DNA from: Folioceros fuciformis
Taxonomy: Eukaryota; Anthocerotophyta; Anthocerotopsida; Anthocerotales
Assembly: GCA_049999805.1 (NCBI GenBank)
Contig: JBNGIO010006317.1
Span: 127,315 to 191,314 of the forward strand
DNA length: 64,000 nucleotides
Direction of reading: 5' to 3'
Made by a program: the position numbers and the translations under genes. Positions within the stretch are counted from its first letter, which is position 1, and each line of letters opens with the position of its first letter. The notes below the pieces were generated by a model. The model saw nothing but the letters and a program-made list of their open reading frames with translations, did no database searches and was not told the DNA's origin. Shown here piece by piece: positions 45,672-56,710 of this stretch.

Positions 45672-46062
45672 AATGCTAACAAAGGGCAGCTCTAGGGAAG
45701 AACAAAATATCTAGGTTATGCACATTAGAATTAGAGACAATCCACTTGAGCATACTTGGATATGGAACAAATGCTTATAGTAGGATAGATGTTGGAGGAT
45801 CTAAAGCTTTCACAATGCAATAAATTAACCAGCTTCTACATTTAGCGTTATCCGACTTAAGACCAACTAGCTTATCCAACATTAAGATCAAAAAGTTGTA
45901 TCCAACATTAAGACCTACCAACTTTTTGATCCACTTGGATGTCTATGATTAGCCAACTTTAAGACCAACTAGCTTCTACATTTATGATGATCTAACTTTA
46001 GTACCAGCTTTGATATCGAGTCAATATCCTATTCTATGTCTACTAAGCAAAAAAGCTATGTC

Positions 46063-46076
46063 AACATAATGAAATT
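46063..46076. repeat. Target-site duplication, left copy
   Basis: AACATAATGAAATT, repeated exactly at 47304-47317. Confidence 0.8.
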
Positions 46077-47303
46077 GGATGATGGTGATGTCCGAAGAGG
46101 GGAACTAAGCGCCATCACGGTCCTCTCAAAGTCTGTGCGCGCAGGGCGGTACTGCACTCAAGTTGAACGTTCAAATGGGTCGCAAACCCCAGTCAAACCA
46201 GTCGTGCGATGTTGGTTTAGGCTTGCTGAAAATTGGGATTTGGCCTTAAGACTAGATCTCTACAAGTGGCCTTGGAAGCCAGGGTGCAAGGCGGTCAACC
46301 TTTGGTCCTTCTTTAACTTCCCAACGGCGGACATCTTCCTCTGGATGGTACTAGCGCAGAAACTCAAGCAACGGCAACAAATGGCTCTCAGGCTACAGTT
46401 ATCTATGAGGCGACAAAGGGAAGCTATCAAGTTGCTTTGGAAGTCAGTAGGTATTCCTCCCAAGGGTTAGGGCGACGGTTTGGTGCTTTTTTCAAGCTTA
46501 TTTCCTTAATGCGAATCGTTGGGATGGGCTGTTGGTTGCTGCGGGAGAAGACCAGTGTCGACTGTGCTCCTCTGGTGCCCTAAACAAAAGCCAGCACATG
46601 TTCTTCCATTGCAGGTTCGCCCAAGAGGTATGGAGTGAGGTGGGCAATTGGTTGCAGAGGATTCTCCCTGGCACTAGCCTCAGGATCACAAAACAAACTA
46701 CCCTCTTTGGGTTGGATTCAACCTCGGGCAAAGCTCTACTTCAGGTGCAATGGTGGGGTTTACTGTGGTCTTCTTGCCTTTTTCATCTTTGGGTTAACTG
46801 GTCTGCCGTGGTCTATGGAAGTAAGGTGCTAGCCTTGTCTAAGGCTCTACTTTGGTGCCTTTGGGAGCATATGCTGATTGCGGCAGAAAGTTTGAGGCAG
46901 TCCCATCAGAAACAGTTCAAGCGGAGCGAATGGAGGTCGGCAGGCTTCCTAGTTACTGGGAATGACAATCATTCGAATCACGCATGCCCTTGGGGAAGGT
47001 GAGCCCCATGGCCCTCAAGAGGTTTTGAGGGTTAAGACTGGATGGTCTTTGTAGTCTTTTATTATCAGGGTGGCGGGGAGCCTTTTCCTCGCCTGTTCAG
47101 AGGGCTGGGCACAAGGTCATTTTTTCTCCCGATCCTTTGCTCATGGTGGGGAGCCTTTTCCTCGCCCTGTTCAGAGGGCTGGGCACGAGGTCGTTTTTTC
47201 TCCCGATCCTTTGCTCATGCTATGTAAATATGTAGGCAGGGGTCCCCTTAGTATTGTAAGAGGACGATAATATTAATCTGAATATTTTCTTCGCGAACAA
47301 AAA
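46077..47303 (+). mobile_element. 5'-truncated LINE (non-LTR retrotransposon)
   Basis: The insertion is bounded by a 14-bp target-site duplication. Its coding remnant ends in a zf-RVT zinc knuckle (DQCRLCSSGALNKSQHMFFH with Cys-x2-Cys and His-x4-Cys spacing, about 46548-46620) and a Trp-rich tail, the 3' end of a LINE ORF2. Earlier parts are in a different frame (stop at 46470), so it is dead. A 73-bp tandem repeat lies in the 3' UTR and a short A run precedes the right duplication. The reverse transcriptase catalytic domain is missing through 5' truncation. Confidence 0.78.
47075..47220. repeat. 73-bp tandem duplication in the LINE 3' UTR
   Basis: Units begin with GGGGAGCCTTTTCCTCGCC at 47075 and 47148 and differ by a few bases. 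Confidence 0.88.
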
Positions 47304-47317
47304 AACATAATGAAATT
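47304..47317. repeat. Target-site duplication, right copy
   Basis: AACATAATGAAATT directly after the A run of the LINE; identical to 46063-46076. Confidence 0.8.
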
Positions 47318-48508
47318 CAGAATTCACTTGAGCTTGATTTGCTGTGGGTTTTTTTGGGGATAATAATCCCAATAATAAGATTATCGTTCTACCTAACGGT
47401 AGGCAAAAAATACAGATAAAATTTTATTGGAGAAAAATAATCATGTAATATATTTTCTTAAAGAGTAATAATCGAGTTCCTGGCGCTCTGCAGGGCAGGG
47501 TTTCTTCTTTTCAAATAATTTTGGTGTGGATGGACTCATCCAGAAACATATGAGGCCGCAATATCCAACCATGTCAAAGAGATATACAGTTCTCCAGCTG
47601 CATTTCCAGTCTCGTCACATGTGTGCTGTCTGTCAACGAAGAAGATCTTGCTTATAAATAATTCATCATTTACAGAGAGCACACACATATCGTCTTGTCA
47701 GTGTGGTCAGAAGCACTCCAAGGAGCTCGCGATCCAAGACTCTCGTTCCGCAGGCACAGTCAGACCCCACCTCTAGTGGGCCCAAGCCTCGGCGGAATCT
47801 AAGCACTGGGAAATACATAAACTTCTGCAATCTCTAATCTCGCCAATCAAACGCTTCCATGTTACGGAAGCGATTGTGATGAAACCAGGAATACAGAATC
47901 TGTTGCTGAAAAAGTCGAGTCCGGGAGTGATCGACAATGCATCAGCCACAGGGATGATTACTGGCGTACGTCAACTAGTTAGGACTGCCATCACCCAAGT
48001 CCGACCAAGATGCTCCTGTGTGCACTGTTACCAACTGGGATGAAAGTCACCGAAATTATTTTACACAACTTTACAGGGTAGTTGGTACAGGATGTGGAAG
48101 CTTCCCACCTAGATTTGAAGCTGATTCTGTCCTGCTTGTGGATCACCTAAAAGTTTTAGATGCGGGACAGGAGGGCAAATTACTTTGCACCCAGGGCATG
48201 AACCATCTAGCCTTGCACTGCTGCGTCACTTAACGGACAATGCACATGATACTATTCCGAGCCCGACTGACAACTCGTTTCCATCTTGTCTGATGAACGG
48301 CTGCAGCCTGCGTCTTCCGAGACCTGAAGAGTCTCAACACCAACCACCTGACCTACCGCAGATGCACGCTGCGGACATTCAACATCAACAACATCTTCAT
48401 GTGCCTGTACCTTCCAACAAATCAGTGGACGAGATGCAAACCTCAAACGATAGTCTATATTGCCCTCTCCTGTAATAGGAATGGAAAGAGACTTCTCTTG
48501 GCGTCTTC
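47318..48508. other. Intergenic before RopGAP 3' end
   Basis: The first 200 bp are AT-rich. No gene, RNA or element recognised. Confidence 0.4.
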
Positions 48509-50319
48509 TCACCATGCCTCCACACGTTCACTTTGTTGATCTATAGTGCTCACAAGCCTTCCACCTCTGTTCTTCGACTTGCCACGCGGCTTGGATTGAG
48601 CTTTCCGGTGAGTGTAGTCCTCATACTCCGATTTCGGCTCCCTCAAGCTACTATCTCGAGAAGTGAAACCATTGAGCAGAGCACCCCCATAATCATTGTC
48701 CCGACTATCTTCATGAGTTTCCTCGGGCCGAGAGGAGGTGGGATGTGGATCAAGAGCAGCCTCCTGTCGCTCTCGTAAGGTCCTTAAGATCAAAGTCTTC
48801 AGAAAATTCATCACTTGGACAGCATGCATCAGCGCAGTTAGGGGATCTGCCATCTGCAAGAGAGAAAGAAGATGGGTGAGGCCTAGTGAACCTTCCAGGC
48901 AATTCTGGGAGATACGTCAACTAAGAAGCCACCGTAACTAATACTGGAGCCAAGTGAAGAGAGTAAGATTGAGGGTAGAGTGGCTTGAAGAAGTACCTGC
49001 GTCATGTTTGGGGCAAACACCATAGCAATATTTCGTGCGTTCATCTTGTTGGTGGCCTCCTCTTGCACAACGTCGGCCATAAGATTGACAGCCCAGTCTA
49101 GGAGAGCTGCTTGTGTGGGTGGGAGCTCCTTCACCAGATCCACACACTGCTCCTCAGTGTGGCATTGTAGAACTTGTTCGGGAGTCAAGGAGTCTAGGAC
49201 TCCCCTTGGTAGTTCTCGAAACCAAGCCTGTAAATAGAGCAACTCCAGCATGAGACCAAGCAGATAACATTTCCAGAGAACAATCTGTTCTCACAAGCTG
49301 CTGCGCCTTCTCTTACCTTTATAAGTCCAGCTAAGCAGTGTAGATCGATGTCATACGGGACAAGGCCTTTGTTCAGCTGATCCCGTACATGTTCTTCGTG
49401 GCTATTTTCAGCATTTATTCTGAAGATCCCCTCTGCCTGGGAACAAAGCCAGCACAACATCAACAAAGAGTGCTTATGCTGGCTGACAAAGACTTGGACA
49501 ACATAGATGCGTCCAACGAGACGTAACTGCAAACGTGAACACAGTGACTGATCTATACCTTGAGACCACCCTGGTTGTACAACTGTTCTTGCATCAGAAG
49601 CAGGATGGTTGGCACACTGTTGCCCTTCATGTCATAAGAGCATTGCATAGATTCCGCCGAAACTCCAAAGACACTTGCGCTGCCATTTTTGGAAGGCCAC
49701 GGTGAGGAAAGCTTACAACAGTTGGAAGCAGAAGGGCGAGACTTGTTCCACAACCACGAAGTGTGCACAGTCAATCTCACCTTGCACTTGGCGCTCTCCT
49801 TGGGATCTCAACTTCAAATTCCACTGGGAGTCCAAGAAAGCCGTTGAAGCGATCAAACGTCACATGAGCTACATGTTGCACATTAGTGGGCCACCCGATG
49901 TCCATTCCGTCTTCAGGTCCCGTGTTGCACGTGAGCAATGACCTCCGGACAGCTGCTATCATGAGAGCTAACATAGACAGTTCGGCGCTTTCCTGGTCAG
50001 ACCTCACCATCAGGTCTCCACCGTGTCTGCCAGCTCCTCTTCCACCTTGTCTGCTGTTCTCCGCCGCACGGCTTGTGCTCTCGTAAGGGCGCGCATTATC
50101 ATCGTCTGTCTCTGATGCATGAGTTATGAGGGGGGAGACGGCAGTGTTGCAGTAATCAGACGCATATTCATCCGACTCTCTGTTGTTGTCTGAGTTCAAG
50201 GTGAACCTAGTCATCCGGGAACTCATCGGCGAAGAACCTGGCCCGCTGAAATCGAACATGGCGTCATCGGAGTCGGGACTGTCCGATATGTAATGCCGAG
50301 GTGGTAAAACCTCGGCCAT
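48509..50319 (-). CDS. CRIB-domain Rho-of-plants GTPase-activating protein (five exons)
   Basis: Exons 50319-49781, 49679-49559, 49436-49317, 49227-48997 and 48853-48509 splice in phase to 451 residues. It switches off ROP GTPases by speeding GTP hydrolysis, at the plasma membrane and cell cortex. The acidic N-terminus is followed by a CRIB motif (IGWPTNVQHVAHVTFDRFNG), the plant RopGAP hallmark. The RhoGAP domain starts VFGVSAESMQ, and the catalytic arginine finger is in AEGIFRINAENS. Further motifs are LAGLIK, WFRELPRGVLD, MNARNIAMVFAPNMTQ and LTALMHAVQVMNFL. Every intron falls at the boundary expected from the motif order and restores family sequence. The C-terminal 80 residues are charged and variable. 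Length is in the family range. The long GC-rich stretch above 50319 is its promoter side. Confidence 0.92.
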
Positions 50320-53300
50320 TTTCCTGAGCAGAAATTTGCGTAACGACTCCAGCTACACCAACTCGCAGGCTGCTGTTTCTTCCCCCACAAGGAAAGCTAT
50401 CCTAGGTCTCAAGTCAAAGACGCCCGCTCAGCGTCTGAGCTCCCAGACTGTATTTCTCCAAGAACATCTGCACGGTACGTCGCAGCATAAGAAGAGACAG
50501 ATGGAACACATCGGTAGTTCCACCCCAGAAACCGTCTAACTCCCCGGGCCGAGGGAAGGAAAGTGCGCGACACTTTCGACGCGGCCACAACCAACAAGCT
50601 TGCCGAGGACAGGTGGGGACACGACAGTACAGGAGGGGCAGGGCCAAGCAAGTCCTATTCCAACTCAAGCCGGCCTCAGCAGTCAAGATTGGCACAACAG
50701 AGAAGAGCAGACAAAGCAAGTGCCGGTGGCTCTTGAAAAATCAGTCCAAGACGCTTGACAAAGGAGGGGGAGACGCACTTCCCGACGCAGTGCGGCGAGC
50801 GAAATTGAAACCCGACGAGTATGGACACTGACACCTAACTACAATTGCGACTCTCCTCCAATCCCTCCCAGAGAGGGAACAAGGCGCCACGGCACATTTC
50901 ATGAGAAGAGCAAACAGAAAATGGAGCAAACCTGCTACACGCGGATCGTCGCAACTCCAAAGAATTGCTCATGAGCGCCTCAAATGAAGCTGTCGTGCAA
51001 GCTGGTGGCCTCACTTCCTGCCGTGACTCCAACACCCGAGTCCCCCTCGACTGGAAATTGGACACGGGCATTCAGGTTCAGCGGCGGGGCCGAATTGAAG
51101 CGTCCAACAAGACGCGACAAGAAGGCTGGCAGGCCGGAAGCTCAAGAGGAGGGCGGGGCAGGCAAAGACGAAAGACCGCATGTAGGACAAACAAGAATCA
51201 CCGTCATGGGAGCAAACCCCGGGTGAACCAAGCTACGAGCAACGGTGGAGCGAAGTGCGCAAGAAGAGGGCAAGGAGTGCGGACCAAGGCAGTCAAAGAA
51301 AAGAAGGAGGCCGCGCCGAGGGGCAGCAAGACTCGGGAGCGGGAGCAGGCAAGTTTGATGCCGCGAGAGGAGGAGAAAGGCGTGTGCTCGCCGGCGAGGT
51401 CCGGAGTTCTCAGAGCAGCGGCAGCGGAATACGGAATGGAAGCAAGGGAAGCGAGGTGGCAGAGAAAGCGAATCCAAGTGACGTCGAGCCAGGAAGCCAA
51501 GCAGGGTTGAGAGTCCTCGTGCAGCCAGTCAGAGAAGGGGAATTCCGAGAGGTCCAAGAAGAACGTCCATCCGTGCCGCTTTCAACCCAGGATCAAAGCG
51601 CTGTAGCAGCAAGCAAGCACGGAGGAGAGAGACGAGTGTGGCCAAGCCAGGCCAAGCCAAGCCAAGCAGCCAGGCTGCATATCCAACCTTCCTACCTTCC
51701 TTCCAAGCCCCGACACTTGCCACAAGCATCCCCGCAAGAAGCAGCGAAACTCAACAGGAGCAAGCTGTACCAACCTGGCACGGAAGACGAGGCCAAATCG
51801 CCTCCTCCATCGCCGCTCCACGTAAGTTCGCGTTCCACAGTAGAACAACAACGAGGCAAGGCTATGCTGGGCAGGGCAAGGCAACGCTAGGCTAGGCTGT
51901 ATGCCGTCACGCAAGCAAGAAGGCGGGGCCAGCGGGGACGACAAACCCCACAGATCGGAACGCACAGCCGCAGAGAAAAGCACGGGCGCAGTTGCCGGGG
52001 GGCACGTCCTGGAACGTGCGCGTTTCCCTTTGTCTTCTTTACCCCGCCATGGCCCGCTGTGTGGCGCACACCTCCATTACCCTATCTGCCCTCTTCAACT
52101 GGTAGCCGTCGGGTCGACTAGTGGCCCGACCCCGGCAGTGCCCAACCCAGGCCACACCCAAAACTAATATAATTTCACTGACCGGGCGTAACACCGAGGA
52201 AAGCAGCAGAGCTGGCTGGCGCCACGCGCATCTGCAGCTCTCGTCTCCTCTGCGCTGCGCTGCTCTGCTCTGCTCTGAACTGCACTGAGAGTCCGCGTTT
52301 CTGGCCGGTTGCTGTATGTATGCCCTTGACAGACGGGTAACCAACGCACTTGACACTTGTGCTTGCTTGCTTGGTCAAGTGCAAGGCAGCCTGAAACGGG
52401 CCGTCCGTCCCGTCCCTTCCCTGGCCCGCATTCATGGTGGCCCGCCTCATCATCTCCCACATTCCCGCAACACCCGCCCGGCTTGCATATTCCACCTTTC
52501 CCAAAAGCCCAACAATGTTTTTCGGATTCCCGTTTACCGTTAAGCTAGATATTCAAAATTCCGAACACTCGGCTTAACTTTGGGCACAAGCGTGACACAA
52601 GCGTGAGCTAAGTCTCGCTCGCATCCCATCCATCCCATCCTATGTGGTGTCCTGTCGTGTCGTCTCCTCTCGTCCGTCCGCCTCTTGGAGAGTGGGTATC
52701 TGTGCCTTCACTGCAGGATAGACGGGAGTGCTCGTTTTTAGCCAAGGCACATATGGGTTTCCGTGCCTGGAGACGCAAGAAGCACACAAGAAAGGTGTGA
52801 GATTCAAATTCATGGTTCCTAAGTGGGTTCCTTAGGAACCCGCTTCTGCTTTTCCCGCAACAGCGTCCGCTACGAAACAGAAGCGCTTCGGATTTAATGC
52901 TGTGGTTTACGGCATAATCAGGTGATGTGGTGTACTGCGCTTGGAGGATTAGTAATGAGGTGGGCTTTTGTTTGCGTAAACTGGGGCATCATGTTGCCAA
53001 GCGTGAGGGCAGCGCAGCGCAGTGCAGGGCAGGGATCTTCAAGAACAAGAAGGAAGCCAGAAGCCCGCATGAATTAAACATACTCTTGTATGTCTGCGGA
53101 GACAGGCACGACAGACCCGGATTTCGTCACAGAAAGTTGGAGTTTATTTAAGAGAGGCGAGGAGGGCGAGCAGGCAGCCTTGATGGCCACGTTGTGGGGA
53201 TCCGGATTTCCGTAAAAGGCTGCGGGCGGCAGCGAGAAAAGGGAGGCAGGTCCGCCGGACATGCATAGTCGTTGCACGCCGGGGGAACGAGGGGAACAAG

Positions 53301-56300
53301 TGTTGGCCATGAAAACGCGGACGGCCCCCAGCCTGGCTTGGCCTCTCCTCGCCTTGCCCCATCATGCATCCTCATGCCATGCATTCGCCATGACAACACC
53401 CGATTTCAACATTATCCCGCAGTAACTGCCAAAGATCCACGGCGCGTGAAACATGAAACGTGAAACATGTACAGACGGGACCGGGAACCGGGGAACAACC
53501 GGGCCCGCCAGACCTAACCCGCACCAAACGGAACCCAACCTAACCTAACCCAGCCTGACCTAACCCGACCCAGCCTGACCTAACCCGACCTTCCTTGACC
53601 TGACTGGAAAGGTACTGTAGCGACAGTACGTAGCTAGCTAGTTCCCCTCCTCCAGGTCGGGTTGAGTAACAGAACAGGCCACCGACTCGCCTTCCCAAAC
53701 GGATTCCCGACTCTTCCGTGGGTTTGAACGGCGTGTGGCCGCGCCCGCTGGTCGCGGGAGCCAAGTTAAGAATACAAACCCGGATTACGCGTGCGGTAAC
53801 GGAAAGATAACCAGACTGTAAGCAGGCAGCGGCCCCACCTAACCCTATCCCAATCTTTGTTGGGGCTAAATTGGCGTAAAGGATGGCGGGTGGGGCCGGC
53901 GGCCGGCCGCCAGCACGGGTCTTGAATGGGGTTCTGGATGCTTCCCTTCGCCGTCCCTTCTCTTCCCTTCTCCCGTCCCATGCCTTTCCTTTTCCCTTTT
54001 CCTTTCCCTGATATATATATAGATATATATGTACACACAGTACATGGTCCATGAACCGTCTCGTACTGCGTACACGTACAGGAAAAGGTATTGTATTGTG
54101 CGGCCGGCCGCGGCTACACGCTTTTGCTCTGACTCCCACGAGAACGTACAGTACAGGGAGATATGTACTGTACACCGTATCGGGGGTTGCGAGACCGTAT
54201 TTTGTGGGCAACGAGGTGCTGCTGCCACTGCAGTTTTGGTGTCGTGCGAGTCGAGGGTGTTTCTTGTTCTTGACTTGCGCATCTCGGGTTTAGAGCTTTC
54301 GATCGAGGACCCGGGGCCCGGGTCTCAGCCAATGCCGACTACTCCTCCGCCACGCCCGCCCACTGCTCCTTGCTCCTCCGCACAGTCCAAGTTTCTATGT
54401 ACTCTGACGGACCACTGTGGCACTGAACCTTGAAGCTGGCCAGCCAGGGAGGAAGAAGAAAAGAAGTCTATGAGAGACAGTCAGAGGAGGGAAGAGACAT
54501 TCGTCATGGCAGATTCTCATGGCGCCAAGTGGTAGCCTGCCTGCAGGGTATAGGAAGCCGGTCGCACCAGGGCAGACGCGCTCTCGGAGGAGGACAGGGC
54601 ACCAGCCCTTGTGAGCAAGTGCATGTACCGACAGGTGGTGGTGCATTAGGGTTTGAAGTGTGAGCTTTTTGAACTGCGGGGAGGGAGGGACGGAGGGAAG
54701 GAGGAAGGATAGGGCTGGTTCTGGGGGCTCGGTCCGGGCGGAAGTTGGGCAGAGTGCGAGAGCTCGGGGACCGAGCAACGGGCCCCCCGGACCAGCGGTC
54801 GCCCGAGGCTGACGAGGGGGTCTCTGTCGGGTAGTGGAAGTCGAGAAAGGGGTCTGGTCTGGCCTGGCCTGGCACACGAGCCATGGATTTTTGAAAACGG
54901 AAGATTGTGGTGAGGAGAGGTGATGAGAGTCTGTGCAGAGAGAGCAGCCGGGAGTGCCGGGTGGACCATGGCAGGCCAGGGGGAGCCCGGAAACGGAGTT
55001 GAGATATGGAGCGCTGCCGGCTTCCGACCCGCCGGGTCCTCCGCCGGCCAGTGACCCTGGGCTGCACAGTTGCATTCAATGGCCATTAAAACTTGAATGC
55101 CGGCAGCAGCCGGCCTGGCACTCTGCAGCTTTGCTTGGCTGATGTGCAAACAAACGATTACCCGCACCATATACTAATGCTCAATGTACTTGAGGTGATC
55201 TCTCGGGGCTGGCGCCCTACCGCCGGGCGCCGCCCTCGTGACCGCGCCAACCCGCGGTCACGGGCCCAAGTGACCGCGGTACAGTACATGGCACCCGGGG
55301 CCCTTATTGCTTGCTGCCCCTCCCGGGGTTTCTACCCCACAGCCCAGTGCTCCTGCCGCTGCCACCCTGCCACACTGTCACCCTGCTCAACGTCCTGTGC
55401 CTGCGATTGTGAGTCACGACCTGACCGCTCGACGCGGTTAAGATAACGGGGGTTAGGCCGGGGTGGTTGCTGCCGTGCTGCACACTCCAGCTGTGCCACG
55501 TCCGACGCGATGGTGGCGACATTGGAGATACAGGACAGACCGATCCGGGCTGTTTGATGCCATCTCCGCACGTCGGGCCCGAGAGCACTGTGTGCCAGAC
55601 AGGGATTCGCTGGAAGGGATTTGTGCGGCCAAAATTAGGGACGGCGGCACGAACCGCCAGATTTGGAGGCTGGTGCGTGAGAGGTGGAAGTTTTAGCTGA
55701 GGTCTGGAGTCGGGAAGGGAGGCGGCATGTTTGCATGCGCGTGAGAGGATGAGGTGGATCCACATCCGGACGGACACGAGGAGCACAGCTCCTTGCTGCC
55801 TGCTGCTTGCTGCTTGCTGCTTGTGTTGTTGCTTTCTTTCTTCATTGTTCCCGGACTACAATATACTGCCCGCACCAGCTGTTGCCGTCCTGCTAGTTGT
55901 GCGATCCTTTCGGGACAGTTGGTGAGGACCGGGTGAGAACTTGGTGTGTAAGAAGTTTCCGTGATTCAGTTGAATTGAGCCTGTGTTGCATGCAGTGCAT
56001 GCCTGTGTACATATGTGTGACTGGAGTGTGTTGCGTTTATGGGTGTGCGGATATATATGTACATACAATGCTTCTGCCAGATGTGTACAGCCCTGGGATG
56101 CAAGTGATCAGTCTGCAGTGTTGCAGACTTTTAAAAGGAGAGCTATATCAGGTCGGACCTGTTCCAGGAGGAGGTGAAACCAGCTGGCTGCAACTGTAGC
56201 ATGTGAGGTCGGGATCGGATCTGGGATATGTCGTATGGTGTACTGGTGCTTCCACTTGCAACAGTCTTTCAGGGGGCACTCGTTTGCTGGACACTGCCAA

Positions 56301-56710
56301 TTCGCAGATGAGGGATGGAGTCGGAGGAGAGGGATTGCGTGTGAGATGAGAGCATTGTTCACTTCAGAAAGAAATGTTAATTTTAGGGTCACAACTGTAA
56401 GTCCCTGGGCTTTGCTGGCCAATGTACTTGAAAGTGTACAAGAGCCTCGAGTCAGGGCTTCCTGTGCTCTAGGGAAGCTTCGGTGACTGTCGGCATGTAT
56501 GTACGCCGGCAGGTATCAGTACCATTAAGACAGTCGCTTTCACCAGTTCAAATCAAATTTTCTGTTTCCCTTTGGTACAAAAGCTCCCGGCACCAGCAAT
56601 ACATAGTTTGTTGTGGGACTGCCATGGGCACACGCAACCTGTCTCAATGACTTGTTGGACACGCTCCATGCCGTCCCACAGACCGAACCACGGAATTTAG
56701 GACACGCGAA
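50320..56710. other. Long GC-rich gene-poor stretch
   Basis: 6.4 kb between the RopGAP start and the GST-hemerythrin 3' end. Many open frames exist on both strands because the DNA is GC-rich, but none shows a known motif, and those overlapping on opposite strands are equally long. It contains a GCCAA-rich patch near 51645-51675, a 20-bp exact tandem duplication (53551-53590), an AT dinucleotide patch near 54010-54030 and purine/pyrimidine-biased tracts near 53940-54010 and 54680-54720. It may hold a long 5' leader of RopGAP, a non-coding RNA or a gene with short exons I cannot assemble. Confidence 0.4.
53551..53590. repeat. 20-bp exact tandem duplication
   Basis: Unit CAGCCTGACCTAACCCGACC occurs twice in a row, within a wider CCTAACC-rich patch (about 53514-53592). 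Confidence 0.95.

Larger units (their letters stand above)
43786..46062. other. Intergenic with retrotransposon relics
   Basis: Downstream of the ARM gene. It holds a 45-bp partial copy of that gene's 3' end (44964-45008), copia-type gag relics on both strands and diverged short repeats around 45820-45980 built on CCAAC(A/T)TTAAGACC. Confidence 0.5.

Noticed and set aside
53514-53592. CCTAACC-rich patch as an internal telomere repeat
   Set aside because: Units are irregular and mixed with CAGCCTGAC; plant telomere repeats are CCCTAAA and do not occur here in tandem.
54395-55170. Several long overlapping minus-strand open frames of Pro/Ser-rich sequence
   Set aside because: Three frames are open at once in GC-rich DNA, none has a motif, and codon use gives no preference.
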